A DNA stretch of 64,000 nucleotides from Lacrimispora sinapis (GTDB lineage: Bacteria > Bacillota > Clostridia > Lachnospirales > Lachnospiraceae), in assembly GCF_043633585.1 (NCBI RefSeq), contig NZ_CP141832.1, positions 124,001 through 188,000 on the forward strand, in the 5' to 3' direction. A program made the translations under genes and the position numbers. Below are positions 31,576 to 39,681 of the stretch, piece by piece; position 1 is the first letter of the stretch, and each line of letters starts with the position of its first letter. The notes under the pieces are model-generated. The model saw nothing but the letters and a program-made list of their open reading frames with translations, was not told the DNA's origin and ran no database searches.

Positions 31576-32577
31576 TTGGCAGATCGAGTGATGGCAGTTT
31601 ACGATGCAGATCCTTTCTACGCAGAGAGATTTGCGGATTTTGTAAACCAGAAGGAACAGGTTCCCTTTCAGGTGATGGCTTTTACCACTCTTGAGAAACT
31701 TACGGTTTTTGCAGGCGCTCATGAGATTGAGATTTTACTGATCCATGCATCGGTTCCGCGGGAAGAGATTGGGAAAATAAGTGCGGTACAGGTGGTCCTT
31801 TTAACCGATGGTGAGGCGGTTTCTCTTGGGGGAACGTATAAAAGCATTTACAAATATCAGGCAGCCGACTGCATGATGAGGGAGGTGATGGAATGCTACT
31901 GCACCAGTGCGGAAGAATCCGGCAGTACCATGATTTCCAGGACCGGCCGGATCATTGGAGTCTATTCTCCGGTCAACCGGTGCTTGAAGACTTCGTTTTC
32001 TCTTACCATGGGACAGCTTCTCTCCAGAGATTTAAAGGTGCTCTATATGAACTTTGAGGATTGTTCCGGGTTTGGTAAATTGATTGGAGAAGAGCACAAA
32101 GCAGGTTTATCCGATCTTTTTTATTACTACAGTCTGGAAAAGTATAACTGGGTCCGGCTGGCTTCTCTTGTCTATACCTGGGGAGAACTTGATTACGTGC
32201 CGCCGGTACGTTACCCGGAAGACTTAAATCAGATAACGGCAAAAGAGGTGGCAGATCTGGTGAGCCGTATTGCAAGGGAAAGTGGGTATGATGTTATCAT
32301 TCTGGATCTGGGTCAGTTTGGCAAAAAGGCGGCTGAGGTGCTTGAGATCTGCGATGCAGTGTACATGCCCGTACAGGAGGACTGTTTGTCTGCCGCAAAA
32401 GTGGAGGAGTTTGAAGAATATCTTTCCGCCTGCGGTCATGAATCCGTTAGAAAGCGGATTCAGAAGATAAAACTCCCCTATCACAGCAGTTTCGGCCGGA
32501 GAGATTCTTACCTGGAACAGCTTCTGTGGGGAGAGCTTGGAGATTATACGCGGCAGCTTTTGAGAAAGCAGCCATAA
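31576..32577 (+). CDS. TadZ/CpaE-like pilus localisation ATPase
   Basis: 333 aa from a TTG at 31576, eight bases after GGAGG. An N-terminal receiver-like half (MAVYDADPFYAERFADFVNQ; EILLIHASVPREEI) is followed by a ParA/MinD-like domain (GVYSPVNRCLKTSFSLTMGQ, DLKVLYMNFEDCSGFGKLIG, YDVIILDLGQFGKKAAEVLE). The deviant Walker A lacks the usual GKT/S Lys pair, as in many TadZ proteins of Firmicutes. In Tad systems it places the machine in the cell. It is followed by tadA at 7-12 bases. Confidence 0.82.
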   Translation: MADRVMAVYDADPFYAERFADFVNQKEQVPFQVMAFTTLEKLTVFAGAHEIEILLIHASVPREEIGKISAVQVVLLTDGEAVSLGGTYKSIYKYQAADCMMREVMECYCTSAEESGSTMISRTGRIIGVYSPVNRCLKTSFSLTMGQLLSRDLKVLYMNFEDCSGFGKLIGEEHKAGLSDLFYYYSLEKYNWVRLASLVYTWGELDYVPPVRYPEDLNQITAKEVADLVSRIARESGYDVIILDLGQFGKKAAEVLEICDAVYMPVQEDCLSAAKVEEFEEYLSACGHESVRKRIQKIKLPYHSSFGRRDSYLEQLLWGELGDYTRQLLRKQP

Positions 32578-32589
32578 GGAGGCATGAAT

Positions 32590-33810
32590 ATGGATGAGGA
32601 AAGACGGAAAAGAATGCGGGAAGAGATCTTCAAAGAGTTAAACGAGAAGCAGCAGGTCACGGATGAAGAACTGTACACCATTATTGACCGGAGAATCATG
32701 GAATATGGTCAGGAGGTTTTTCTTCCTCTAAAAGACAGGATGGAACTTAGGGGCAGGCTGTTTGATTCCTTCCGCCGTCTGGGTGCACTTCAGGAATTGG
32801 TGGATGATAATGAAGTGACGGAGATCATGGTCAATGGGGCCGATCAGGTGTTTGTAGAGAGAAACGGGAGCGTGGAGCTGTGCGGCAGAGCCTTTGACAG
32901 CCAGGAACAGCTGGAGGACACCATTCAGCAGATCGTCAGCCGGGTAAACCGTACGGTGAATGTATCAAGACCCATTGCAGATGCCAGACTGCCGGACGGC
33001 TCCAGAGTTCATATAGTCCTTCCCCCCATTGCTTTAGATGGCCCGGCAGTAACCATAAGGAAATTTCCCAAACCAATTACTATGGAAAGGCTTTTAAGGC
33101 TTCAAGCCGTAACAGAGGAGGCTGCCCATTTCCTGAAAGCGATTGTGGAAGCCGGTTATAATATTTTTGTATGCGGTGGAACAAACTCAGGGAAAAGTAC
33201 ATTTCTTAATGCGTTGTCCGCTTACATTCCAAAGGATGAGAGAATTGTGACCATTGAAGATTCTGCAGAACTTAAAATCACTCAGATAAAAAATCTGGTA
33301 AGGCTTGAGACCAGAGGCGCCAATGGGGAGGGGGAAGGAGAGATTACCATAGGGGATTTGATCAAGGCCTCCCTTCGGATGAACCCGGACAGAATTATTG
33401 TCGGAGAGGTGAGGGGAAAGGAAGCTCTTGATATGATATCCGCCATGAACACAGGCCATGACGGCAGTCTTAGCACCGGGCATGGGAACAGTCCCAAAGA
33501 TATGCTCTCAAGACTTGAGACCATGATTCTTATGGGAGCTGATATTCCTCTTGCCGCAGTCAGAAGCCAGGTCGCGGCCGCCCTTGATATTTTAATTCAT
33601 CTTGGAAGACTGAGGGACAAAAGCAGGAGGGTTTTATCCATTATGGAGGTGGCTGGTTATGAAAATGGAGAAATCAGACTTCACCCGTTATACCGGTTTG
33701 AAGAAGATTATGAAAACCGGGACAGTGGGAAAGCGGTACGGGGAAGTCTTAAAAAGGTGGGGAACCTGGAAAACACCGAAAAACTCAAAGCAGCAGGCAT
33801 TGAGATATGA
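32590..33810 (+). CDS. Tad pilus assembly ATPase (CpaF/TadA)
   Basis: 406 aa from the ATG at 32590, seven bases after AAGGAGG; the ATG two codons upstream is too close. This hexameric type II/IV secretion ATPase powers pilus extension and retraction. N-terminal domain (LVDDNEVTEIMVNGADQVFV), then Walker A VCGGTNSGKSTFLNAL, Walker B region DRIIVGEVRGKEALDM, Asp box IVTIEDSAEL and His box MNTGHDGSLSTGHGNS. All key residues are present. The next gene starts inside its 3' end. Confidence 0.95.
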   Translation: MDEERRKRMREEIFKELNEKQQVTDEELYTIIDRRIMEYGQEVFLPLKDRMELRGRLFDSFRRLGALQELVDDNEVTEIMVNGADQVFVERNGSVELCGRAFDSQEQLEDTIQQIVSRVNRTVNVSRPIADARLPDGSRVHIVLPPIALDGPAVTIRKFPKPITMERLLRLQAVTEEAAHFLKAIVEAGYNIFVCGGTNSGKSTFLNALSAYIPKDERIVTIEDSAELKITQIKNLVRLETRGANGEGEGEITIGDLIKASLRMNPDRIIVGEVRGKEALDMISAMNTGHDGSLSTGHGNSPKDMLSRLETMILMGADIPLAAVRSQVAAALDILIHLGRLRDKSRRVLSIMEVAGYENGEIRLHPLYRFEEDYENRDSGKAVRGSLKKVGNLENTEKLKAAGIEI

Positions 33811-34537
33811 TAAATACGATCTGGCACCTGTTGAATGGTGCATCTATGGGGCCCAGGGCCTGTTTCTTTCCGGGCTTTTCGCCTATGTCTTTTACCGCAG
33901 TATACTGGTATTTTTATTCCTTATTCCGTTCGGATACATTTACCCTGTCATGAAAAGAAAAGAACAAAAAGAAAAAAGACTGCAGGAGTTAAACCTTGAG
34001 TTTAAGGAAGGGATTTTGCTGTTATCCTCTTTTTTAAGTGCCGGATACTCGGTTGAGAATGCATTTTCCTCTTCCGTGAGAGAACTGGTTTTACTCTATG
34101 GAGAAAAGGGACTGATCACAAGAGAGTTTAAACACATTGAAAACCAGATAAAGATTAACCGTTCTGTGGAACAGGCGCTATCAGAATTTGCTTCCCGAAG
34201 CGGCCTTGATGATGTGAAAAATTTTGCAGAGGTATTTACTGCGGCAAAAAGAAGCGGCGGGGAGCTGGTGGCCATCATCAGCCATACGGCAGATGTGATT
34301 CGGGATAAGGTTCTTGTGAGACAGGAGATCCTGACGATGACAGCCTCCAAGCAGTTTGAACAGAAGATCATGAACATGATCCCTTTCTTTATTGTTTTCT
34401 ATATTGATATCACATCACCGGGATTTTTTAACATCATGTATACAACGGGAATCGGAAGGATTTTAATGACCGTATGTCTGGCTTTTTATATTATGGCTTT
34501 TTTCATTGCAAAGCGGATCATGAACATCGAAATTTAA
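33659..34537 (+). CDS. TadB-like inner-membrane platform protein
   Basis: 292 aa if started at 33659 (GGAGG 11 bases upstream), which overlaps the ATPase gene by 152 bases; later ATG at 33710 is possible. Type II secretion system F domain: membrane pair near the start (GLFLSGLFAYVFYRSILVFL), a cytoplasmic part (FKEGILLLSSFLSAGYSVEN; GGELVAIISHTADVIRDKVL), then two C-terminal spans (MNMIPFFIVFYIDITSPGFF). It anchors the ATPase in the membrane. The long overlap is unusual. Confidence 0.85.
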   Translation: MKMEKSDFTRYTGLKKIMKTGTVGKRYGEVLKRWGTWKTPKNSKQQALRYDKYDLAPVEWCIYGAQGLFLSGLFAYVFYRSILVFLFLIPFGYIYPVMKRKEQKEKRLQELNLEFKEGILLLSSFLSAGYSVENAFSSSVRELVLLYGEKGLITREFKHIENQIKINRSVEQALSEFASRSGLDDVKNFAEVFTAAKRSGGELVAIISHTADVIRDKVLVRQEILTMTASKQFEQKIMNMIPFFIVFYIDITSPGFFNIMYTTGIGRILMTVCLAFYIMAFFIAKRIMNIEI

Positions 34538-34546
34538 GGAGGTACC

Positions 34547-35809
34547 ATGTGGAACAAAGGCGGAAAAAAATGGAACCTTCCATTTACAAAGCAACAGGCA
34601 GTCTGTATAGCAGCAGGCATGGGCCTTTATGCTGCAATGGCCATCACTTCCGGGCTAAGGGGAGGATCCATATCAGATGAAGGTGGTTTAAAGAGGGCCG
34701 GGCCAGGCCAGGGAGAAACGATTTATGACATTGAGGTGTCAGGACTTGATAAGAAGGAACAGCATAGAAAAGTGCCGGTAAGAATCCCCGTCAGTGAACG
34801 CCGCTATTCAGAGAAAGAAGCCAAGAAATTATTTGAGCAGCTTAAGCCCCGGCTGGAAAAAGAGATGCTGGGAGATAATGAGTCGTTTGCAGCGATCCGA
34901 AGCAATTTAAACTTAAAGAAAAGTCTTGGGGAATACGGAGTCAAGCTGAGATGGGAATCGGACAATCCTGAACTGGTGGATTCTCTTGGAGGCGTTCACA
35001 ATGAAACAACAAAGGAGAAAGGGGAGTCAGCCGTTCTTCGTGTAAGTGCCAGTGATGGGAGGCACGAATATACCTATGAATTTCATTTGACGGTTTACCC
35101 TCCTTTCCTGACACCGGAAGAACAAGCGGCAGATAAGTTTTTGACATGGGCGGGCAAAGAAGATTTGAAACAGCAAACCGAGGATTCCCTTATCCTTCCT
35201 ACCATCTATGACGGACAAAAACTGAACTATTATCTGCCCAAAGACGGAAGCTACCGGCTGTTTCCGGTGCTGGGCCTGGTGATGGCGGCTCTTCTGCATA
35301 TAAAAAAGGGGGTGGATAAGCAAAATCAGGCAAAAAAGCGGGAACAGCAGCTTCTGTTTGACTATTCGGAAGTGGTTTCAAAGCTGGTGGTCTATATTGG
35401 TGCAGGACTTACGGTCAGAGGGGCATTTGAAAGAATATCCGCGGGCTATGAAGCAGGAATCAGGGAAGGAAAAAGGGAGACACGGCCGGCTTACGAGGAG
35501 ATGTTAAAAACGGTATCTCAGCTTAACAGCGGAGTATCAGAAGGGAGAGCCTTTGGTGAATTTGGAAGAAGATGCGGTCTGCAGTCCTATTTAAAGCTTT
35601 CCACGCTTTTGGAACAGAGTCAGAAGAATGGAAGCCGGCAGCTGCGGCAGGCGTTGGAACTTGAGATGGTATCTGCCTTTGAACAAAGAAAAAACCTGGC
35701 AAAAAAGCTGGGAGAAGAGGCAGGAACCAAACTTCTGCTTCCCCTTTTTTTCATGCTTGCAGAGGTTATGGTCATGATTGTAGTTCCTGCATTTCTGTCA
35801 TTTTATTAG
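34547..35809 (+). CDS. TadC-like inner-membrane platform protein
   Basis: 420 aa, AAGGAGGTACC before the ATG. An N-terminal membrane helix (AVCIAAGMGLYAAMAITSGL) is followed by a large periplasmic-side insert (about residues 45-230), then a T2SS-F type domain. The latter shows VVSKLVVYIGAGLTVRGAFE, LNSGVSEGRAFGEFGRRCGL and a final helix (KLLLPLFFMLAEVMVMIVVP). It pairs with TadB. The extracytoplasmic insert is larger than in proteobacterial TadC, as often in Lachnospiraceae. Confidence 0.82.
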   Translation: MWNKGGKKWNLPFTKQQAVCIAAGMGLYAAMAITSGLRGGSISDEGGLKRAGPGQGETIYDIEVSGLDKKEQHRKVPVRIPVSERRYSEKEAKKLFEQLKPRLEKEMLGDNESFAAIRSNLNLKKSLGEYGVKLRWESDNPELVDSLGGVHNETTKEKGESAVLRVSASDGRHEYTYEFHLTVYPPFLTPEEQAADKFLTWAGKEDLKQQTEDSLILPTIYDGQKLNYYLPKDGSYRLFPVLGLVMAALLHIKKGVDKQNQAKKREQQLLFDYSEVVSKLVVYIGAGLTVRGAFERISAGYEAGIREGKRETRPAYEEMLKTVSQLNSGVSEGRAFGEFGRRCGLQSYLKLSTLLEQSQKNGSRQLRQALELEMVSAFEQRKNLAKKLGEEAGTKLLLPLFFMLAEVMVMIVVPAFLSFY

Positions 35810-35824
35810 GAAGGGGGTGAGACA

Positions 35825-36010
35825 ATGGGAGAATTTTTAAAGGCACAGATTACGGATTTTATGAAAGAAGAAGATGGAGTGGGAGTCATTGAGGTAGTTC
35901 TTATTCTGGTGGTTTTGATTGGTCTTGTAATTATTTTTAAGGACAGGATCAATGCACTTCTTGAACTTATTTTTAAACAGATTGATAACCAGTCGAAAGA
36001 GGTGTACTGA
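35825..36010 (+). CDS. Flp-type pilin
   Basis: 61 aa. A short basic/acidic leader ends in EEDGVGVIEVV, followed by a hydrophobic helix (VVLILVVLIGLVIIFKDRI) and a short polar tail, the form of Flp/Fap pilins. Cleavage by the prepilin peptidase is expected near the Gly-Val-Gly. GGAAGGGGGTGAG precedes it. Its stop overlaps the next start by one base (TGATG). It is the only clear major pilin in the locus. Confidence 0.85.
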   Translation: MGEFLKAQITDFMKEEDGVGVIEVVLILVVLIGLVIIFKDRINALLELIFKQIDNQSKEVY

Positions 36011-37905
36011 TGCAAAGAAGCGGTCAGATAACCGTATTTTTAAGTTTGGCTCTGTTATGCATCTTCAGTCTTATGTGCGGACTCCTTGAGTCCGCGCGGA
36101 CGGCTGGAGCCAGGTGTTATTTGAAGCTGGCAGCCGACTCCGCCATGGATTCTGTATTCAGTGAATATCATATGGAGGCATGGAATCAATACCGGCTGTT
36201 TCTTTTGGAGTCCGGGGAAGAAGAAGCGCTTCAAACAGCATGGAAGGAATATCTGGCACCCTATATGGATACTTCCGGCTGGTATTCCATGGAACTGAAT
36301 TCTGCCGATACCATACAGCGTGTTTTCATTACGGACGACGGCGGAGAGCATTTGAACCAGGAGATACTTGATTATATGAAGTTTGGGATTTTTGAGGATA
36401 TGCCTGATGCCAAAGGAGCGATAGACTTGCTTAAAAACTTAAAGGAAGCCTCCTCAGTAGGAAAGCTGACGGAATCTTTTTCCGGACATACCAGAGAGGC
36501 AGTCCGGCTGGAACGGGCGTTGGAGGACATCAATGATTCTTTGAAAAAACAAAAGGACCATTGGAAGAAAGCCGTAGAACGGCTGAATGATTACGATGGA
36601 GGCGGATTCCAAAAAGAAGCGGAAACACTGGAACAAGAGATGAAACGAATCCCGTCTCTTGTTAAGACCTATGGCAGAGTGGCAGATCAATTAAAAACGA
36701 GTCTGGCTGAAACCAATAAAAAGAAAGCTGCGTTAAAAAATGAGATCAGTCAAAAGGTGTATCAGGAGCTATGTGAAGATACCAGTAGTTATGAAGCATA
36801 TGTCAATCAGGATGGGGTGCGCAGAAGAGAAATAGAAGGACTTCCAGATAAACTTGAACAGTTAAAGCCGGTCATCAATCAGGCCAAAGAGCGGGCTGAT
36901 GAGGTGGAAGAGATTATTGATCACTGGGATGATAGTGACAGCGAAGAAGATGATGATGACGAACCGGATTACGAACAATTATGGGGGTCTGTGAAAGATA
37001 TCTGGAATCGGATTGAAATCCCGGCATTGTCCTATTCCAATGGAGTCAAAGATCCGGAAAAACAAAGAATCTTAGAAAAGGTGGAAAACTTTGCCCAAAA
37101 AGGACTTTTGAGCCTGGTGCTTCCGGAAGGATGTGAGGAATCAAAAGGTATGATAAGAGGAGATTCATTCCCCTCTGCATCCATGAAAAAGGACGGCAGA
37201 TCACCATCAAACCTGTTGGACCGGATCATCTTTGAAGAGTATTGCAGCCGCTTTTTAACCAGCTTTTTGTCAGAAGAAGAAAAAGACATTAAGTATGAGA
37301 TGGAGTATATGGTTTCGGGAAAGAAATCCGATGAGGACAACTTAAAACAGGTGGTTACGGATCTTATAGGGATCAGAGAAGGAATGAATCTAATTCATAT
37401 CCTGTCCGACAGTCAGAAAAGAGAAGAGGCAAAAGCCTTGGCAGGCGTGATTACAGGTGTGACAGGGATTGCCCCTCTGACAGGCGTGGTGGCATTTTTT
37501 ATTATGGGAGTATGGGCACTGGGAGAATCCATTGTAGATGTTAAAATGCTTTTGGAAGGAAAAAAAGTGGTCTTGGTAAAATCAAAGGATACCTGGAATT
37601 TAACGCTTTCAAGTCTTTTGGAACTTGGAAGTAAAGGATTAGTCAGCGGAGGAAAGGAAGGAGGCGGGGGAATTGATTATACAGGCTATTTAAAGCTGTT
37701 ATTGTTCCTTGGAGAACAACAGCTCCAGAACTATCGCTTAATGGATGTGATTCAGTGGAACATATGCAGAAAACAAGGGGATTTTCGCATGGAAAACTGC
37801 ATATATCAGGCTGAAATAAAGGGAAGTGTAAAATCAAAGCATCTGTTTTTCGGCGGCAGAGATCCTTTATATCCGGTTGATGTCCGGACGGAAAAGGCTT
37901 ATTAA
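36010..37905 (+). CDS. Pilus-locus membrane protein, DUF5702-like
   Basis: 631 aa. Begins with a prepilin/TadE-like membrane helix (SGQITVFLSLALLCIFSLMC) directly followed by LLESARTAGARCYLKLAADS. Residues about 140-310 are coiled coil and include a strongly acidic patch (DDSDSEEDDDDEP). A second hydrophobic segment lies near 480-505 (IAPLTGVVAFFIMGVWALGE). This matches the DUF5702-type protein that follows Flp in clostridial tad loci; it is probably a minor pilin or surface-anchored assembly factor. Exact role unknown. Confidence 0.72.
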   Translation: MQRSGQITVFLSLALLCIFSLMCGLLESARTAGARCYLKLAADSAMDSVFSEYHMEAWNQYRLFLLESGEEEALQTAWKEYLAPYMDTSGWYSMELNSADTIQRVFITDDGGEHLNQEILDYMKFGIFEDMPDAKGAIDLLKNLKEASSVGKLTESFSGHTREAVRLERALEDINDSLKKQKDHWKKAVERLNDYDGGGFQKEAETLEQEMKRIPSLVKTYGRVADQLKTSLAETNKKKAALKNEISQKVYQELCEDTSSYEAYVNQDGVRRREIEGLPDKLEQLKPVINQAKERADEVEEIIDHWDDSDSEEDDDDEPDYEQLWGSVKDIWNRIEIPALSYSNGVKDPEKQRILEKVENFAQKGLLSLVLPEGCEESKGMIRGDSFPSASMKKDGRSPSNLLDRIIFEEYCSRFLTSFLSEEEKDIKYEMEYMVSGKKSDEDNLKQVVTDLIGIREGMNLIHILSDSQKREEAKALAGVITGVTGIAPLTGVVAFFIMGVWALGESIVDVKMLLEGKKVVLVKSKDTWNLTLSSLLELGSKGLVSGGKEGGGGIDYTGYLKLLLFLGEQQLQNYRLMDVIQWNICRKQGDFRMENCIYQAEIKGSVKSKHLFFGGRDPLYPVDVRTEKAY

Positions 37906-37924
37906 AGAGAGGAGGCAGATGATC

Positions 37925-38848
37925 ATGCCCTTTTTCAAAGAATCTGAACACTCAACAAACAAAAAAATTGTTACTCTCCAGGTACAGATCCCCATGAAAA
38001 TAAACAGATTGTTTGCAAAAAGGGTATTATCATCTGCCTTCTGTTTTGATCCAAAGGCTAGCCTGACCGTAGAGGCCGCCATGGTGCTTCCTCTATTCCT
38101 GTTTTTTATGGTGCTGTTAATGATGCCCATGGAGATTATGAACCAGAGCAGGAGGATTCAGACGGCTCTGGAGGCCGCCGGAGAAGAACTGAGCCAGTAT
38201 GCCTATGTGCTGGATCAGTTAAAGCAAGGGGGAAAAATTGATGCAGAAAAAATGGATGGATTTTCAGATGCTTTTTTAGATGGTCTAACAGAGAAGGGAG
38301 TTCTCCTTTCTGCCAGAAAAAAGGTAGAAGATCATGTGGATCTAAAAAGAGTTGAGAATATCTCCTTTGCCAGATCCTCAGTACTGCAAGACGGTGTAAC
38401 CATTGATTTAATCATGAATTACCAAGTCAGGCTCCCTTTTTCCGTTTTTGGTTTAAAAAGTGTTCCCATGACGGCCAGATCCTGCCGCAGAGCCTGGGTA
38501 GGAAAGGAAGGCGGAAAAAGCATAAGGGAGGGAGAAAACGAGGAGATAGTCTATGTTGGGAAGGGAAGTGTAAGATATCACAGGTCAAGAACCTGCCATT
38601 ATTTACATAATGATTTGCAGCAGACCACACTTGCCGGGGTGGAGAATCTCCGTAATCTGTCTGGTGGAAAGTACAAGCCCTGCAGCAGATGCGGGAGAAC
38701 GGCAGCTTCAGGCAGTACGGTTTATGTTATGCCGTCAGGGGAACGATACCATACGGATAAAAACTGTTCGTCCATCATATCTTACGTTTCAGCCGTTTCC
38801 ATATCGGAAGTCAGACATCTGGGCCCTTGTTCGTATTGTTCCCATTAG
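37925..38848 (+). CDS. TadE-like protein with Cys-rich C-terminal pair
   Basis: 308 aa from the ATG at 37925, nine bases after GAGGAGG. The pseudopilin segment ASLTVEAAMVLPLFLFFMVL (near residue 45) has the conserved Glu of TadE minor pilins. A beta-rich extracellular part follows. The last 90 residues carry two related modules, YHRSRTCHYLHNDL...CSRCG and YHTDKNCSSIISY...CSYC, each with H, one Cys and a CxxC. They look like tandem zinc ribbons, odd on an exported minor pilin. The next gene starts right behind. Confidence 0.8.
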   Translation: MPFFKESEHSTNKKIVTLQVQIPMKINRLFAKRVLSSAFCFDPKASLTVEAAMVLPLFLFFMVLLMMPMEIMNQSRRIQTALEAAGEELSQYAYVLDQLKQGGKIDAEKMDGFSDAFLDGLTEKGVLLSARKKVEDHVDLKRVENISFARSSVLQDGVTIDLIMNYQVRLPFSVFGLKSVPMTARSCRRAWVGKEGGKSIREGENEEIVYVGKGSVRYHRSRTCHYLHNDLQQTTLAGVENLRNLSGGKYKPCSRCGRTAASGSTVYVMPSGERYHTDKNCSSIISYVSAVSISEVRHLGPCSYCSH

Positions 38849-38859
38849 GAGGTGAAGCC

Positions 38860-39294
38860 ATGCCGGAGGGCATAAACAAGATGATTTTTGGAATGTTTCT
38901 TTTTCTTGCAGCGTTGCAGGATGGGAAAAGCAAGACCATACATGTATGGCTGTTGGTAGCAGCTGCATTGGCAGGAGGAATTTTGTGTTTTATCAGCGGA
39001 TCGTTTTCATATGACCGGATTCTAAGCTGTTTCATAGGAATTCTGATTGTTTTTTTGAGCCGGATGACCCATGGGGCCATTGGTGCAGGAGATGGCTGGT
39101 TTTTTACGGTCAGCGGACTTTTTCTGAGTTCTTTGATGAATCTGAGTCTGCTGGTTTACGGTGTGTTTTTAAGCGGATTTTTTTGCGGCGGGATTTATTT
39201 TTGCTGCCGGATAAGAGGAACGGATGTAAGAAAGGTATCTGTTCCCTTCCTGCCGTTTCTGGTTCCGGTATGGATTGGGCTGGTGATCTTATGA
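38860..39294 (+). CDS. Second A24 prepilin peptidase-like protein
   Basis: 144 aa from the ATG at 38860 (GGAGGTGAAGCC). Like the first enzyme it has paired Asp motifs, FLAALQDGKSKTIHVWL and GAIGAGDGWFFTVSG, in a four- to five-helix membrane protein, but is shorter. Two prepilin peptidases in one operon suggest a division of labour between the Flp pilin and the TadE-like proteins; that is inference. The stop overlaps the next start (ATGA). Confidence 0.78.
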   Translation: MPEGINKMIFGMFLFLAALQDGKSKTIHVWLLVAAALAGGILCFISGSFSYDRILSCFIGILIVFLSRMTHGAIGAGDGWFFTVSGLFLSSLMNLSLLVYGVFLSGFFCGGIYFCCRIRGTDVRKVSVPFLPFLVPVWIGLVIL

Positions 39295-39680
39295 ACAAAG
39301 GTATTTCCGGCAGTTTTACTGTGGAAGCAGCGTTTGTTATGGCTATTGTATTATGGGCCCTGCTATTTTCTATCCAGGCGGCATATGGAGTCAGGGACGA
39401 GACGGTTGGAGCAATGGCACTTCAGGAAGCAGTCCAAAGACTTCGCCATAATGAATCGGAATTACCAGAACAAGCCGTTGCCTGGGCAGAAAAAAGAGCA
39501 GGAAAACCATTTTCCTGGGAGAGATACGAGTTTCAGCTGAGCACGTCCGGAAACCTCATAACCGGAAAAAAGGTAGATGCGGCAGCAGCAGGGGGGCGTT
39601 TTAAGCTGTCTCTGGAACAGAAGGTATTTGATCCGGAGAATTTTTTAAGGATGATGACTCTGACCAATCAGGAGGAATGA
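39291..39680 (+). CDS. TadE-like minor pilin
   Basis: 129 aa from an ATG overlapping the preceding stop. Short leader then SGSFTVEAAFVMAIVLWALL, the TadE/pseudopilin segment with conserved Glu, then an extracytoplasmic domain (LQEAVQRLRHNESELPEQAV). An in-frame upstream extension is possible but lacks a ribosome site. One base separates its stop from the FHA gene. Confidence 0.8.
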   Translation: MNKGISGSFTVEAAFVMAIVLWALLFSIQAAYGVRDETVGAMALQEAVQRLRHNESELPEQAVAWAEKRAGKPFSWERYEFQLSTSGNLITGKKVDAAAAGGRFKLSLEQKVFDPENFLRMMTLTNQEE

Positions 39681-39681
39681 G

